Shown here: in pieces, positions 48,044-57,182 of the stretch
Layout of the letters: every line of letters begins with the position of its first letter
How positions within the stretch are numbered: the stretch's first letter is position 1
DNA from: Treponema sp.
GTDB taxonomy: Bacteria > Spirochaetota > Spirochaetia > Treponematales > Breznakiellaceae
Reading direction: 5' to 3'
Assembly: GCA_009784975.1 (NCBI GenBank)
Contig: WQXG01000001.1
Coordinates: 62,001-126,000, forward strand
DNA length: 64,000 bases
The notes under the pieces: generated by a model
What the model was told of the DNA's origin: nothing
The model's database searches: none
Seen by the model: the letters and a program-made list of their open reading frames with translations, nothing else
Translations under genes and position numbers: made by a program

Positions 48044-49261
48044 ATGGTAAAAACGTATAAAATCCGTACATTATCCCCTTATATTTCACGTATATCGGAA
48101 AAGTTTAAGGTCTTGTTAATCAATGGCCCCAGGCAAATCGGCAAAACTACACTGTTAAAGACTTCTTCTGACAGCAAGCGGAAATATGTAAGCCTTGATA
48201 ATCCGCAGGACTTATTAAAGGCAAAAACAGACCCAAAAGGTTTTTTGGATATTTATTCTCCGCCCTGCGTAATTGATGAGATTCAATACGCACCAGAATT
48301 GTTTCCATATATCAAGATGATTGCTGATAATACGGAAAAACGCTCTCTTTATTGGCTTACAGGTTCCCAGCAGTTTAACCTAATGCAAGGCGTTACGGAA
48401 TCACTTGCGGGAAGAGTCGTAATAATCGATATGCTTGGTTTTTCTATTTATGAACGAGAAGGGATAGGCGATAAACAAAAGCCTTTTTTACCTTCCCCAG
48501 AGCCTGCGTGTGCGCTGAAAAGGAGAAATACAGCAGATACCTTTAAAATAATTTGGCAGGGCGCATTTCCGGAAGTAATAAAAGCAGATGAAGAACACCG
48601 CGAAGCTTTTTATGATTCGTATATTCGCACTTATCTTGAGCGCGATGTCCGCCAAATTATCAATATCGGAAATGAAGTAAAATTTTTAACTTTTTTGAAA
48701 GTTGCCGCAGCGCGGACAGGGCAAGAACTGAATCTTGCTAACATTGCCGGAGATGTAGGTATAGACCCAAGAACTGCTGATAAATGGCTGTCCGTGCTTA
48801 AAGCTTCCGGAATTGTTTATCTTTTACAGCCTTATTTTAAAAACATTACTAAACGTTTGGTAAAACATCCTAAACTATATTTTATGGATACAGGGCTTGC
48901 GGCATATCTTGCAGGCTGGACTGCGCCAAAGGCTCTTGAAACCGGAATTTCTTCGGGCGCGTTTTTTGAAACATTTGTTATAACAGAAATTTTAAAATCA
49001 CACTATCATAATGGAAAAAATTCGCATTTTTATTTTTACAGGGATTCCGATAAAAATGAGATAGATCTTCTTATTTTTCAGGATGGAAAATATCATCCAA
49101 TCGAAATTAAAAAACATGGAACGCCTGATTCAAACGATATAAAAGCATTTAATGTTTTTGCAAAGAAGGAATCTGTTGGTTTTGGCTGTGAAATTTGCCT
49201 TGTTCCGGATTTGCAGCCTTTGTCTTCAGATGTTCTGGCTATGTCTGTGTGGGATATATAA
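48044..49261 (+). CDS. AAA-family ATPase with DUF4143 domain
   Basis: LLINGPRQIGKTTLLKT, CVIDEIQYAPELFPYIK, LTGSQQFNLMQGVTESLAGRV, C-terminal nuclease-like FYRDSDKNEIDLLI. Confidence 0.9.
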   Translation: MVKTYKIRTLSPYISRISEKFKVLLINGPRQIGKTTLLKTSSDSKRKYVSLDNPQDLLKAKTDPKGFLDIYSPPCVIDEIQYAPELFPYIKMIADNTEKRSLYWLTGSQQFNLMQGVTESLAGRVVIIDMLGFSIYEREGIGDKQKPFLPSPEPACALKRRNTADTFKIIWQGAFPEVIKADEEHREAFYDSYIRTYLERDVRQIINIGNEVKFLTFLKVAAARTGQELNLANIAGDVGIDPRTADKWLSVLKASGIVYLLQPYFKNITKRLVKHPKLYFMDTGLAAYLAGWTAPKALETGISSGAFFETFVITEILKSHYHNGKNSHFYFYRDSDKNEIDLLIFQDGKYHPIEIKKHGTPDSNDIKAFNVFAKKESVGFGCEICLVPDLQPLSSDVLAMSVWDI

Positions 49262-49338
49262 AAATTAATCGAATTAACCGTTAGCAGTAGCCATTTTGAG
49301 CTCGACAAAAAGGCACATGCTGGCTTAAAGTACCATCA

Positions 49339-49358
49339 ATCTTACCGAACGGTAAGAT
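49339..49358. promoter_or_regulatory. HipB operator candidate O1
   Basis: Palindrome atcttaccgaacggtaagat. Confidence 0.7.
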
Positions 49359-49385
49359 ATGCCTCAATTATGGCTAAATATACAC

Positions 49386-49409
49386 AATTCTTACCGATAG
49401 GTAAGAATT
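49386..49409. promoter_or_regulatory. HipB operator candidate O2
   Basis: Palindrome aattcttacc-gata-ggtaagaatt just upstream of TTGACT (49412-49417). Confidence 0.75.
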
Positions 49410-49411
49410 GC

Positions 49412-49440
49412 TTGACTTTTCTTGAAAAATGCGCTAATCT
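49412..49440 (+). promoter_or_regulatory. hipBA promoter
   Basis: TTGACT 49412-49417, 17-bp spacer, TAATCT 49435-49440. Confidence 0.6.
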
Positions 49441-49458
49441 TACCGATAGGTAAGATTA
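49435..49458. promoter_or_regulatory. HipB operator candidate O3 overlapping the -10 box
   Basis: Palindrome taatcttacc-gata-ggtaagatta. Confidence 0.75.
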
Positions 49459-49466
49459 GGTGAAAA

Positions 49467-49691
49467 ATGATAATTATTGATGGAAAGACTTTCGGCGAAG
49501 CCGTAAGGGCGTTTCGTAAAAAGCAAAAAGCTACTCAAGTTCAGCTTGCAGCTGCGGCAAATACAGGTGTGCGTTTTATAGGAGATCTGGAAAACGGGAA
49601 ACCTACTGTCCAGCTTGAAAAAGCCTTGCGTGTTGCGCATATTCTTGGCATGAAGATACAGGTGCTTGCTCCTGAAGGAGAGAACAGGTGA
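49467..49691 (+). CDS. hipB: HipB-type XRE-family antitoxin/regulator
   Basis: AVRAFRKKQKATQVQLAAAANTGVRFIGDLENGKPTVQLEKALRVAHILGMKIQVL. Confidence 0.92.
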   Translation: MIIIDGKTFGEAVRAFRKKQKATQVQLAAAANTGVRFIGDLENGKPTVQLEKALRVAHILGMKIQVLAPEGENR

Positions 49692-50917
49692 GCCGGGAAT
49701 TAAACGTGTACCTCTGCGGGAACAAGACCGGAGTGTTACGTGAAAATGAATTAATGCAGCTTTCTTTTCAGTATTGCAGCGATAAGGTTCAACCCCTGTC
49801 GGTACGTTTGCCGGCAAGAATGGAGGAATACCCCAATGCTTTGGCGGCTCCGTTTTTTGAAAACCTGACTCCGGAGGGAGAGATTTTTGAAATACTTGCA
49901 AAAGCTCATGTTTCCGGCAATAAAGTGTATTCTATTCTGGACAGGTTTGGCAGCGATTGTGCCGGAGCAGTTGCTTTTTACGAAACGGAACCAAATGCAA
50001 ATGACGATACTCTGCACGAAATACCAACATCTAAAATGGCGCAAATTATAGATAATCTGCCTCAAGACCCGCTGCTTACCAGCCTTAAAAACCCTCCGCG
50101 TCTTTCCCTTGCGGGAGCACAATCAAAATTTGCGGTGTATAAACTTGATAACCGGTATTATCGATCCACTGACAAATATCCAACAACTCATATTATAAAA
50201 ATCACCAATAAAAGATTTCCCAATTTACTGGAAAATGAATTGTTTTGTATGCGGCTGGCGCAGGTTATGCAGCTTGGTGTTCCGGATGTAGAATTAAAAT
50301 CAGCCAAAGATCGGCAGTATATTGAAATTCAAAGATACGACAGGAAGATAAACGGTAACGGCGTTACCTGCGGAATTGTTCATCGTATTCATCAGGAAGA
50401 TTTTTGCCAGGCGCTTGGTATTGTATCAAATAAAAAGTATCAAGCCGGCGGCGGAGCCGGTTTAAAGGATTGCTTTAAGGTTATTGAAGAATTTTCTGAT
50501 AATAAACTGACGGATTTTACCCGGTTTATGGAATGGATAATTTTTAACTATCTTATAGGTAACACCGATTCTCATGCCAAAAATATTTCCTTATTGCATA
50601 CCAATGGCGGTATAAAACTTGCTCCTTTTTACGATTTGCTGTCCACAGAAATTTATCCGGAAAAAATCGTAGATCATGGCATGGCAATGCTTATCAACGG
50701 TAAGGGAAAATATGCTTCCCTTAAATCTGCCGATTTTATGGTTTTATTTGAGCAGCTTGGACTGAATGCGACAAACATGATGAAAACCGTAAAAAGCAGA
50801 TTTTCCGGCATTGTTTCAAAAGCCAAAGATCTCCGCAGAAGTTTGAATTTCGCAGATGGCTCAGTATGTGATGATATAATCGCGATTATTAAAAAAAGAA
50901 CGAATGTATTGTCATAG
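49688..50917 (+). CDS. hipA: HipA-type serine/threonine kinase toxin
   Basis: SLAGAQSKFAVYK, EIQRYDRK, RIHQEDFCQALG, NYLIGNTDSHAKNISLLH, APFYDLLST; GTG start overlapping hipB stop. Confidence 0.95.
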   Translation: MSRELNVYLCGNKTGVLRENELMQLSFQYCSDKVQPLSVRLPARMEEYPNALAAPFFENLTPEGEIFEILAKAHVSGNKVYSILDRFGSDCAGAVAFYETEPNANDDTLHEIPTSKMAQIIDNLPQDPLLTSLKNPPRLSLAGAQSKFAVYKLDNRYYRSTDKYPTTHIIKITNKRFPNLLENELFCMRLAQVMQLGVPDVELKSAKDRQYIEIQRYDRKINGNGVTCGIVHRIHQEDFCQALGIVSNKKYQAGGGAGLKDCFKVIEEFSDNKLTDFTRFMEWIIFNYLIGNTDSHAKNISLLHTNGGIKLAPFYDLLSTEIYPEKIVDHGMAMLINGKGKYASLKSADFMVLFEQLGLNATNMMKTVKSRFSGIVSKAKDLRRSLNFADGSVCDDIIAIIKKRTNVLS

Positions 50918-50932
50918 CCGCTGTTGTAATGC

Positions 50933-50984
50933 ACGCATTTTACGCTCGCGTTTTACGCACGCATTTTACGCACGGGTTTTTTCT
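50933..50984. repeat. 13-bp tandem repeat, three units plus a degenerate fourth
   Basis: acgcattttacgc / tcgcgttttacgc / acgcattttacgc / acgggttttttct. Confidence 0.85.
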
Positions 50985-51060
50985 TATAATTTGCTCTGTT
51001 TTTATTCCCGCTTGTATGATAGAATTCCGCATCTATAAGGGGTTCCCCGGGAGTGTAATT

Positions 51061-54000
51061 ATGAAAAATATATTTAAACTATTTATCGTTACCATTGCTG
51101 TGTTCGGCATATTTGCTGTAACAGCCTGTACAGAGGATGGACAAGCATCCGCCCAGACACCGGTTATCACAATTACCGGACAGCCTGCAAATATAAATGC
51201 AGCAGAAGGAGAAGTAAGCGGCAATTTAAGTGTGACGGCAAGCGTTACTCTGGAAGCGGAACTTAGTTATCAGTGGTATACCAATACAACGAACAGCAAT
51301 ATCGGCGGCACGGAAATAATTAACGCAACGGACGCCAGTTTTACGATACCGGATACACTTACAAAGGGAGTATATTATTACTTTGTAGAAGTTCGGGCAA
51401 CAGACGGCGCTGTATCGGTACGTTCCAGCCCGGCGACGGTGACAATTTCGCCTCCCAATGTCCCGGTTATCTCCATTACCGGACAGCCAGAAAATAAAAA
51501 TGTAACAGAAGGAAAAATAAGCGGAAGTTTATCAGTTACTGCAAGTGTTACAATGGACGCGCAGCTTAGTTACCAGTGGTTCAGTAACATAACGGACAGC
51601 AATGTCGGCGGTACTGCAATAGAAGATGAAGAAGACGAAGATTTTGTCATTCCTGTTTCACTTACAGAAGGAACTTATTACTATTTTGTGGAAGTTACGG
51701 CAACGGACGGAGCCGCGCCTTTGCGTTCCAATGTTGCGATTGTAACTGTGACAGCACCGGTTATTTTCATTGAAGAACACCCCGCAAGTACAAATGTAAA
51801 ATTTGGAAGGATAAGCGGAAGTTTGACAGTGACAGCAAACGTTACGCCGGAAGATGAGCTTAGTTATCAGTGGTACATAAACAATACATACAGCAATGCA
51901 GGCGGCACTGCCGTACCAACCAACGGGACTGACGTTAGCTTTATTATTCCAACAACGCTTGATACTGGAACGTATTATTATTTTGTTGAAGTTACCGCGA
52001 CAGGAGCCGAGCCCGTGCGTTCCAATGTTGCAGTTGTATCTGTAACTATAGTCTATGAAATTGAAAGTGTTGTAATTAACACTCCGTCATCATACGAGCT
52101 AAGAGCCGCTGAAAATTTAAATCTTTCTGCAATTGTTTTGCCTGCCGGCGTTCCTCAAACTGTCGCTTGGACAGTAAGACTTCTCGGCGGAGCAAATGCG
52201 GCGTCTGTAGTATCAATTAACTCGTCAGGTCAATTAACAGCAATTGCAACAGAAACAGATACTGTTGTTGTCGTTACTGCAACTTCCACAATTGATGCCG
52301 AGAAATCCGATTCAGTTAATATTACGATAAAAGGCGGAACAAAACTTGTTTCATTTACATTTGGAGCTAATACAGTTGGTACAGGAAACACGCAATTAGA
52401 TTGGACTGCAGTCAATCAGTTGGGCGCCAGCGGATACACCGTTGACGGTTTAACTATGACTTTCCCGCAAGATGCAGCTTTTAGATGGGATCCAGCTCAA
52501 ACGGCAGATATATATACGGGTCGTATCGCTTGTACCGGTGCTGGCGCCAGAAATCCTTTAGCAACAATTGCTGACGTACAGGGTCCCTTTAAAGTTACTT
52601 TGGTTGCTGCCGGTACTAATACAACTGCTAGAACAGTGCATATAAATATTAATGATGCATCTGTAATAAATACAGGCTCATTCTCTACTAATAATGTTCC
52701 TGTTATATTAAGTTATGATTATTCCGGCACTGATAAAGTAAAACTTTCATTTGGCGCAACAGGTCAAAATTTTGTCATTTATAAGGTTGATATACAATAT
52801 TTGATTCCAACAGGAAATCCAACCCTTGGCGGAAGCGTTCTGATAAACAACCTAAAACCTGTAGTTGGCGAAACGCTTATAGCTGCATATTCGGGTAACG
52901 GGACGGGAACCGCAACATGGGAATGGCTGCGTGGCGGAGCTATTATTTCCGGCGCAAACAGCAATACATACACCGTAGTTGCCGACGATCAGGGTTATCT
53001 ATTACAGGCGAGGGTGAGTTTTTCAGACCTAAGCGGTACTGCTGTCAGCGCGATAATCGATGTGGTTATTCCGGGTTCCCTGGAGCCAATGGATCTGTTT
53101 AACGCGCTCAAAGGAAAGAGAGTATTAACAGGCGGATGGGCGGATTTGTATAACAGCGGACAAGGGCTTTCGTATACCAACCCGGCGGATCCGATTATTA
53201 TCAGCGATGCATTGTTCCCGAATCCAAGCGCAAAGTTGGATGCGTTTATCGCAGCGCTCGCTGTTTCAGGACCGTCGTTTATAATCATAAGCGGCGACAT
53301 TGATATGTCCAGAGGCGCTATTACCGGCACCGTTGAAAGTATTGCTGAAGATATAGTTAAATCTGCAAGTACAGGCACTAGCACAGGATCCAGCAGAAGA
53401 CGCGATGTTCTTTCCAATACCACAATTATTGGAATAAACAATGCAAGGCTTAAGTACGGTGGTTTACGTGTTGACGGATCTGTGAGCAACCGCAGGGAAA
53501 ATGTCATTATAAGGAATATCACTTTTTATGACGCAATAGACGCCTCTCATGTCGCGCATGCGCTGCATTTCTGGTTCGCCGACGCATGGGTTGATCACTG
53601 CAGGTTTACCATCGGGGAACGATGGGGAGGATACAATTCGCCCGCATATACGCAGGATAATTTTCATTATCCGCCCTTTGATACAAACAGGGGCGCCGGT
53701 TTCCATACTACATCGCTAGGGCTAAGGAACGGGCGGATTACCGTTTCGCATAACGAGTTTAATGAGCTTAACAGGACAATGCTGGTTGGCTCCGACGATA
53801 ATGATTTAAACGTTGAAGACCGGCGTATAACTTTGCACCACAACTATTTTAACAGCGTGCGTCAGCGTGTGCCCAGAACGCGCGGAACCCAGATGCATAT
53901 TTATAATAACTTTTTCATCAACATCGGGGACTACGTAATGGGACCCGGGGTGAACGCGCAATTCGTTGTACAAAACAATCTTTTTGGCTCTCCCATTGGC

Positions 54001-54312
54001 GGCAGCAATAACAGGGTAGTAGATTGGCAATGGGCATCCAACGCCTCCAACCCCGCAACCGTATGGTCGGCAGACAATGCCGGAGTTGGAGGATCACTGG
54101 GCACCCTGTTCACCAATTCAGGCGGAAGAGTAGACGGCTGGGGCGCAACAACAGCAATACAAACACGCAACAATACAAAGCCATGGGAACCAACCAATTT
54201 CTACACCTACACACTTGCGTCTAATGCCCTGGTTTTACAGACGCAGCTTCCCGGCAGATCGGGACCTTCGCTGGTTAAACTGGAAGATTTCCTTACGAAC
54301 AACAGGGATTAG
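51061..54312 (+). CDS. lipoprotein pectate lyase (PL1-like) with three N-terminal Ig-like repeats and a BIG2-like domain
   Basis: Lipobox AVTAC; three ~98-aa repeats; C-terminal NTTIIGINNARLKYGGLRV...ENVIIRNITFYD...DAWVDHCRFT...RITLHHNYFNSVRQRVPRTRG...HIYNNFF. Confidence 0.9.
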   Translation: MKNIFKLFIVTIAVFGIFAVTACTEDGQASAQTPVITITGQPANINAAEGEVSGNLSVTASVTLEAELSYQWYTNTTNSNIGGTEIINATDASFTIPDTLTKGVYYYFVEVRATDGAVSVRSSPATVTISPPNVPVISITGQPENKNVTEGKISGSLSVTASVTMDAQLSYQWFSNITDSNVGGTAIEDEEDEDFVIPVSLTEGTYYYFVEVTATDGAAPLRSNVAIVTVTAPVIFIEEHPASTNVKFGRISGSLTVTANVTPEDELSYQWYINNTYSNAGGTAVPTNGTDVSFIIPTTLDTGTYYYFVEVTATGAEPVRSNVAVVSVTIVYEIESVVINTPSSYELRAAENLNLSAIVLPAGVPQTVAWTVRLLGGANAASVVSINSSGQLTAIATETDTVVVVTATSTIDAEKSDSVNITIKGGTKLVSFTFGANTVGTGNTQLDWTAVNQLGASGYTVDGLTMTFPQDAAFRWDPAQTADIYTGRIACTGAGARNPLATIADVQGPFKVTLVAAGTNTTARTVHININDASVINTGSFSTNNVPVILSYDYSGTDKVKLSFGATGQNFVIYKVDIQYLIPTGNPTLGGSVLINNLKPVVGETLIAAYSGNGTGTATWEWLRGGAIISGANSNTYTVVADDQGYLLQARVSFSDLSGTAVSAIIDVVIPGSLEPMDLFNALKGKRVLTGGWADLYNSGQGLSYTNPADPIIISDALFPNPSAKLDAFIAALAVSGPSFIIISGDIDMSRGAITGTVESIAEDIVKSASTGTSTGSSRRRDVLSNTTIIGINNARLKYGGLRVDGSVSNRRENVIIRNITFYDAIDASHVAHALHFWFADAWVDHCRFTIGERWGGYNSPAYTQDNFHYPPFDTNRGAGFHTTSLGLRNGRITVSHNEFNELNRTMLVGSDDNDLNVEDRRITLHHNYFNSVRQRVPRTRGTQMHIYNNFFINIGDYVMGPGVNAQFVVQNNLFGSPIGGSNNRVVDWQWASNASNPATVWSADNAGVGGSLGTLFTNSGGRVDGWGATTAIQTRNNTKPWEPTNFYTYTLASNALVLQTQLPGRSGPSLVKLEDFLTNNRD
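51163..52053 (+). repeat. three in-frame repeats (starts 51163, 51466, 51760) coding Ig-like domains
   Basis: V[I]xITGQPxNxNxxEGxxSGxLxVTAxVTxxxxLSYQW....YYYFVEVxAT...RS. Confidence 0.85.
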
Positions 54313-54315
54313 GCA

Positions 54316-54360
54316 GGTAGCAGCTACCGTTTTGGGAAAGTGGTAGCAGCTACCTTTTTT
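54316..54360 (+). terminator. intrinsic terminator of pectate lyase gene
   Basis: Two copies of ggtagcagctacc form a ~12-bp stem with one A-A mismatch, followed by TTTTTT. Confidence 0.8.
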
Positions 54361-54414
54361 CCTTTTTTTCAGTTTTTTGATGACAGTTGTCATGTTTTTT
54401 GCTATAATCCAGAC

Positions 54415-55083
54415 ATGAAACAAAAAACAAATTTACTTTTTCTTATTCTTCTTGGAATTGCAGGCAGTGTTGCAAATAACGGGATTATGTGGTTATCACA
54501 AGCTTTATCGCTTGGGCTCTACCTTGATATTATTTTTACCATAGCAGTTGTTTTTCTTGCAGGTTTGCTGCCGGGAATTATTTGCGCGGTTCTTACTACA
54601 GGAATTTATTCCGTAATTTATTATCTGGTTTGGGGGTCTGTGTACTATTGGGCATGGTACTTTTTTATACTATGCAGTATTACGGCAGTCTTTCTTGTTT
54701 TATTGTTTTTCCGGTTTTTTAAGGCAGAATGTGAAAGGGTCAGCCTTGTTTCTGATCCATGTTCAGGTTTGAATAAACAGCAGTTTTTTATATCAATCGT
54801 TATGCTGACAATTCTTTCAATTGTTATGTGTATTGTGCTAAGTATTGTAGGCGGAATTATTTCTACCATTATCAGCATTACAGGCAATGTTATCCCGGAA
54901 GATATTCCGCCGGAAACATGGCTGCGAATGGGATTTATCCGCCAGGGTTTTAGTTTGCTGCCGTCGGAAATATTGGGGCGCATACCTGTTAATCTGGTAG
55001 ATAAAACCATCTCTGTATTCGCAGGTTTCGGCGCAGCATATCTGATTAAAAAGCTTTTTGTAAAAAAAACAGAGAATCAATAG
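54415..55083 (+). CDS. multi-pass membrane protein (ECF substrate-component-like topology)
   Basis: Six hydrophobic segments; start trimmed to ATG 54415. Confidence 0.6.
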   Translation: MKQKTNLLFLILLGIAGSVANNGIMWLSQALSLGLYLDIIFTIAVVFLAGLLPGIICAVLTTGIYSVIYYLVWGSVYYWAWYFFILCSITAVFLVLLFFRFFKAECERVSLVSDPCSGLNKQQFFISIVMLTILSIVMCIVLSIVGGIISTIISITGNVIPEDIPPETWLRMGFIRQGFSLLPSEILGRIPVNLVDKTISVFAGFGAAYLIKKLFVKKTENQ

Positions 55084-56228
55084 GAAGACGGCACTTCAAG
55101 TCGAACGGTTAGTCCTTTGCCTGCGCCGGGGATAAATGTTAGAGTTGCGCCGAGTATCGCAGCACGCTGATACATTCCGCGAATTCCAAGAGCGCCTGCC
55201 CAGCCTTCTTGTTTTTCGCCGGGAAGACCATGCGGGCAGCCCAAGCCGTCATCTGAAATGCAGACAAGAAGCGTATTGCTGTCTGTGTTTCGCGCTGTCA
55301 GCGTTACTTCGGTTGCTCTTGCGTGCTTTTCGATATTTGCCAAAGCTTCCTGAACAATGCGGTAAACCTGAAGCTGCATCTGCGGTGTTAGAAAAGCGGC
55401 GGAAAAATTCTCTGCGATTATAACACGGCATTCTGTGCCGGCGCCGGAAACTTTATTGCGGGTTCTTTTATTAAAATCCAGGCAGAGCTGCTGCAGCGCG
55501 TCCGGAAGAGCAAGTCGCGAAAAATCAAAAGGCATCAGTGTTCTGCATATTTCTCTGATACGTGTCATTATTAGCCGGGTTAATTCTGTCTGCTGTTTTT
55601 CGGTTTCGTCATTCATGCGCAAAAGACGGCTCATATCCTGCAGGACAGTGTCATGCAGCTCCGCCGAAAGAAAAGCGCGTTCTTTTTCCTGAGCCAGCAG
55701 GGTTGCCCTGGAAAACTCTGCATTTTCCTGTTCGTGTATTCTGGAGCGGTGCAATGCCCTGTACAAATAAAATATAACCGCGATAAGGATTGCCGCGAAA
55801 CAAATAAAAAATGCAAATATGTAGGCATAACGGGATAAAACTTGCGATTCAACCTTTGAATCTACGCGCATCCAAAAAGCAAGTTCTTTTCTGATTTCAT
55901 TAATTGTTTTGGATACGGATGCTGTATCACCCTCTTTGACATATTCTATTAGCTGCTGGGTTTTCAGGCATATTGCTTTTCCGTTTTCTTCGCGCAAAAG
56001 TCCAATTTTTTCGTATTGCAAAAATAAAAGAGTTTCTGTAAAATTTTTTAGGGAAGCCTGAAAAATTTCCAATGCGTTCAGCATTTCTTGTGCGGAAAAA
56101 GATTTTTCCGATTTATTTACGGCAGTTTCTACCGCAAACCAGTCTTCCATAAGATTTAATAATTCTTCTGTTGCGAACAGCAGCACCGCAGAAAATAAAA
56201 AAAATAATAAGATGATTAATCGCGCCAT
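55077..56228 (-). CDS. sensor histidine kinase, NarX/DegS-type (HisKA_3)
   Basis: FLSAELHDTVLQDMSRLLRM; RIVQEALANIEKHARATEV; ALGIRGMYQRAAILGATL. Confidence 0.9.
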   Translation of the reverse strand: MARLIILLFFLFSAVLLFATEELLNLMEDWFAVETAVNKSEKSFSAQEMLNALEIFQASLKNFTETLLFLQYEKIGLLREENGKAICLKTQQLIEYVKEGDTASVSKTINEIRKELAFWMRVDSKVESQVLSRYAYIFAFFICFAAILIAVIFYLYRALHRSRIHEQENAEFSRATLLAQEKERAFLSAELHDTVLQDMSRLLRMNDETEKQQTELTRLIMTRIREICRTLMPFDFSRLALPDALQQLCLDFNKRTRNKVSGAGTECRVIIAENFSAAFLTPQMQLQVYRIVQEALANIEKHARATEVTLTARNTDSNTLLVCISDDGLGCPHGLPGEKQEGWAGALGIRGMYQRAAILGATLTFIPGAGKGLTVRLEVPSSY

Positions 56229-56237
56229 TTTCTGCTG

Positions 56238-56840
56238 TTACAGCTTCTCAAGCTCCTCGCGGTTTTTTACGCCTGTTTTATCGTAGATGATGCCAAGATT
56301 ATTCTCTATCGTGCGAACCGAAACATTTAAAACATTTGCGATTTTTTGATTATCAAATTCGCGCTGAACCATGTTGAATATTTCACGCTCGCGTTTTGTA
56401 AGCCCAAGCATTAAATCCGAGACAGAAGCAAGGCGGTGAACCAGCTCGGAATTGAAGCTGCCCTTGCCCGTAATGGCGCCGTCCATGGCATACAAAAGTT
56501 CCTGCACACTCTGCGATTTACAGACATAACTTTTTACCCCGGCGCGAAGGGCAGCGTTAATGTGCGCATAATCGTCGTAAACCGAATAAACCAAAACCGG
56601 AGGTATTTTTTGTTTTGCCGTTTTTATTTTTTTAAGTTCGCCTATTAAATCCAAACCCCAGTCATTTCCAAGTTCAATGTCCAATATTATTAAATCCGGC
56701 CATTTGGAAAGGTTTTTAAAAAGGGCTTTTGCCTTGTCCATAGAACCGGCTTCGCCTGTTATTTGATAAAAACCGGTTAGACGAGCGGCAAGCCCCGCCC
56801 GTGTTATTTCGTGGTCGTCAATAATAACAACTGTTTGCAT
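56238..56840 (-). CDS. LuxR/NarL-family response regulator
   Basis: TVVIIDDHEITRAGL, LIILDIELGNDWGLDLI, LTKREREIFNMVQREFDNQKIANVLNVSVRTIENNLGIIYDKTGV; start trimmed. Confidence 0.93.
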   Translation of the reverse strand: MQTVVIIDDHEITRAGLAARLTGFYQITGEAGSMDKAKALFKNLSKWPDLIILDIELGNDWGLDLIGELKKIKTAKQKIPPVLVYSVYDDYAHINAALRAGVKSYVCKSQSVQELLYAMDGAITGKGSFNSELVHRLASVSDLMLGLTKREREIFNMVQREFDNQKIANVLNVSVRTIENNLGIIYDKTGVKNREELEKL

Positions 56841-56956
56841 ATGGAAATTGTAGTCGTATTTGACGTAAAAACCAAGCCCTGTGTTTTTGCTGCCCCCTCT
56901 TGCATACAACTTTAAATTTTCTATATACTAAAAATACCCAAAAACAAGAGGTTTTT

Positions 56957-57181
56957 ATGGCTAAGAAAGGACAAATCACAATTGACCGTGAAATGTGCAA
57001 GGGATGCCTGTTATGCATCCGCGCATGCCCTGTCAAAATTATGGAAGCGGATACCGAGATGAACTCGACCGGTTCGTATCCTGCAAGAGTAACTGCTATG
57101 GAAAAATGTATCGCCTGCGGTAATTGCTACGAAGTTTGCCCCGATGTCTGCATCGAGGTTTATGAGCTGGAGGGAGCATAA
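56957..57181 (+). CDS. 4Fe-4S ferredoxin subunit (delta) of 2-oxoacid:acceptor oxidoreductase
   Basis: CKGCLLCIRACPVKIM and CIACGNCYEVCPDVCIEV. Confidence 0.92.
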   Translation: MAKKGQITIDREMCKGCLLCIRACPVKIMEADTEMNSTGSYPARVTAMEKCIACGNCYEVCPDVCIEVYELEGA

Positions 57182-57182
57182 G

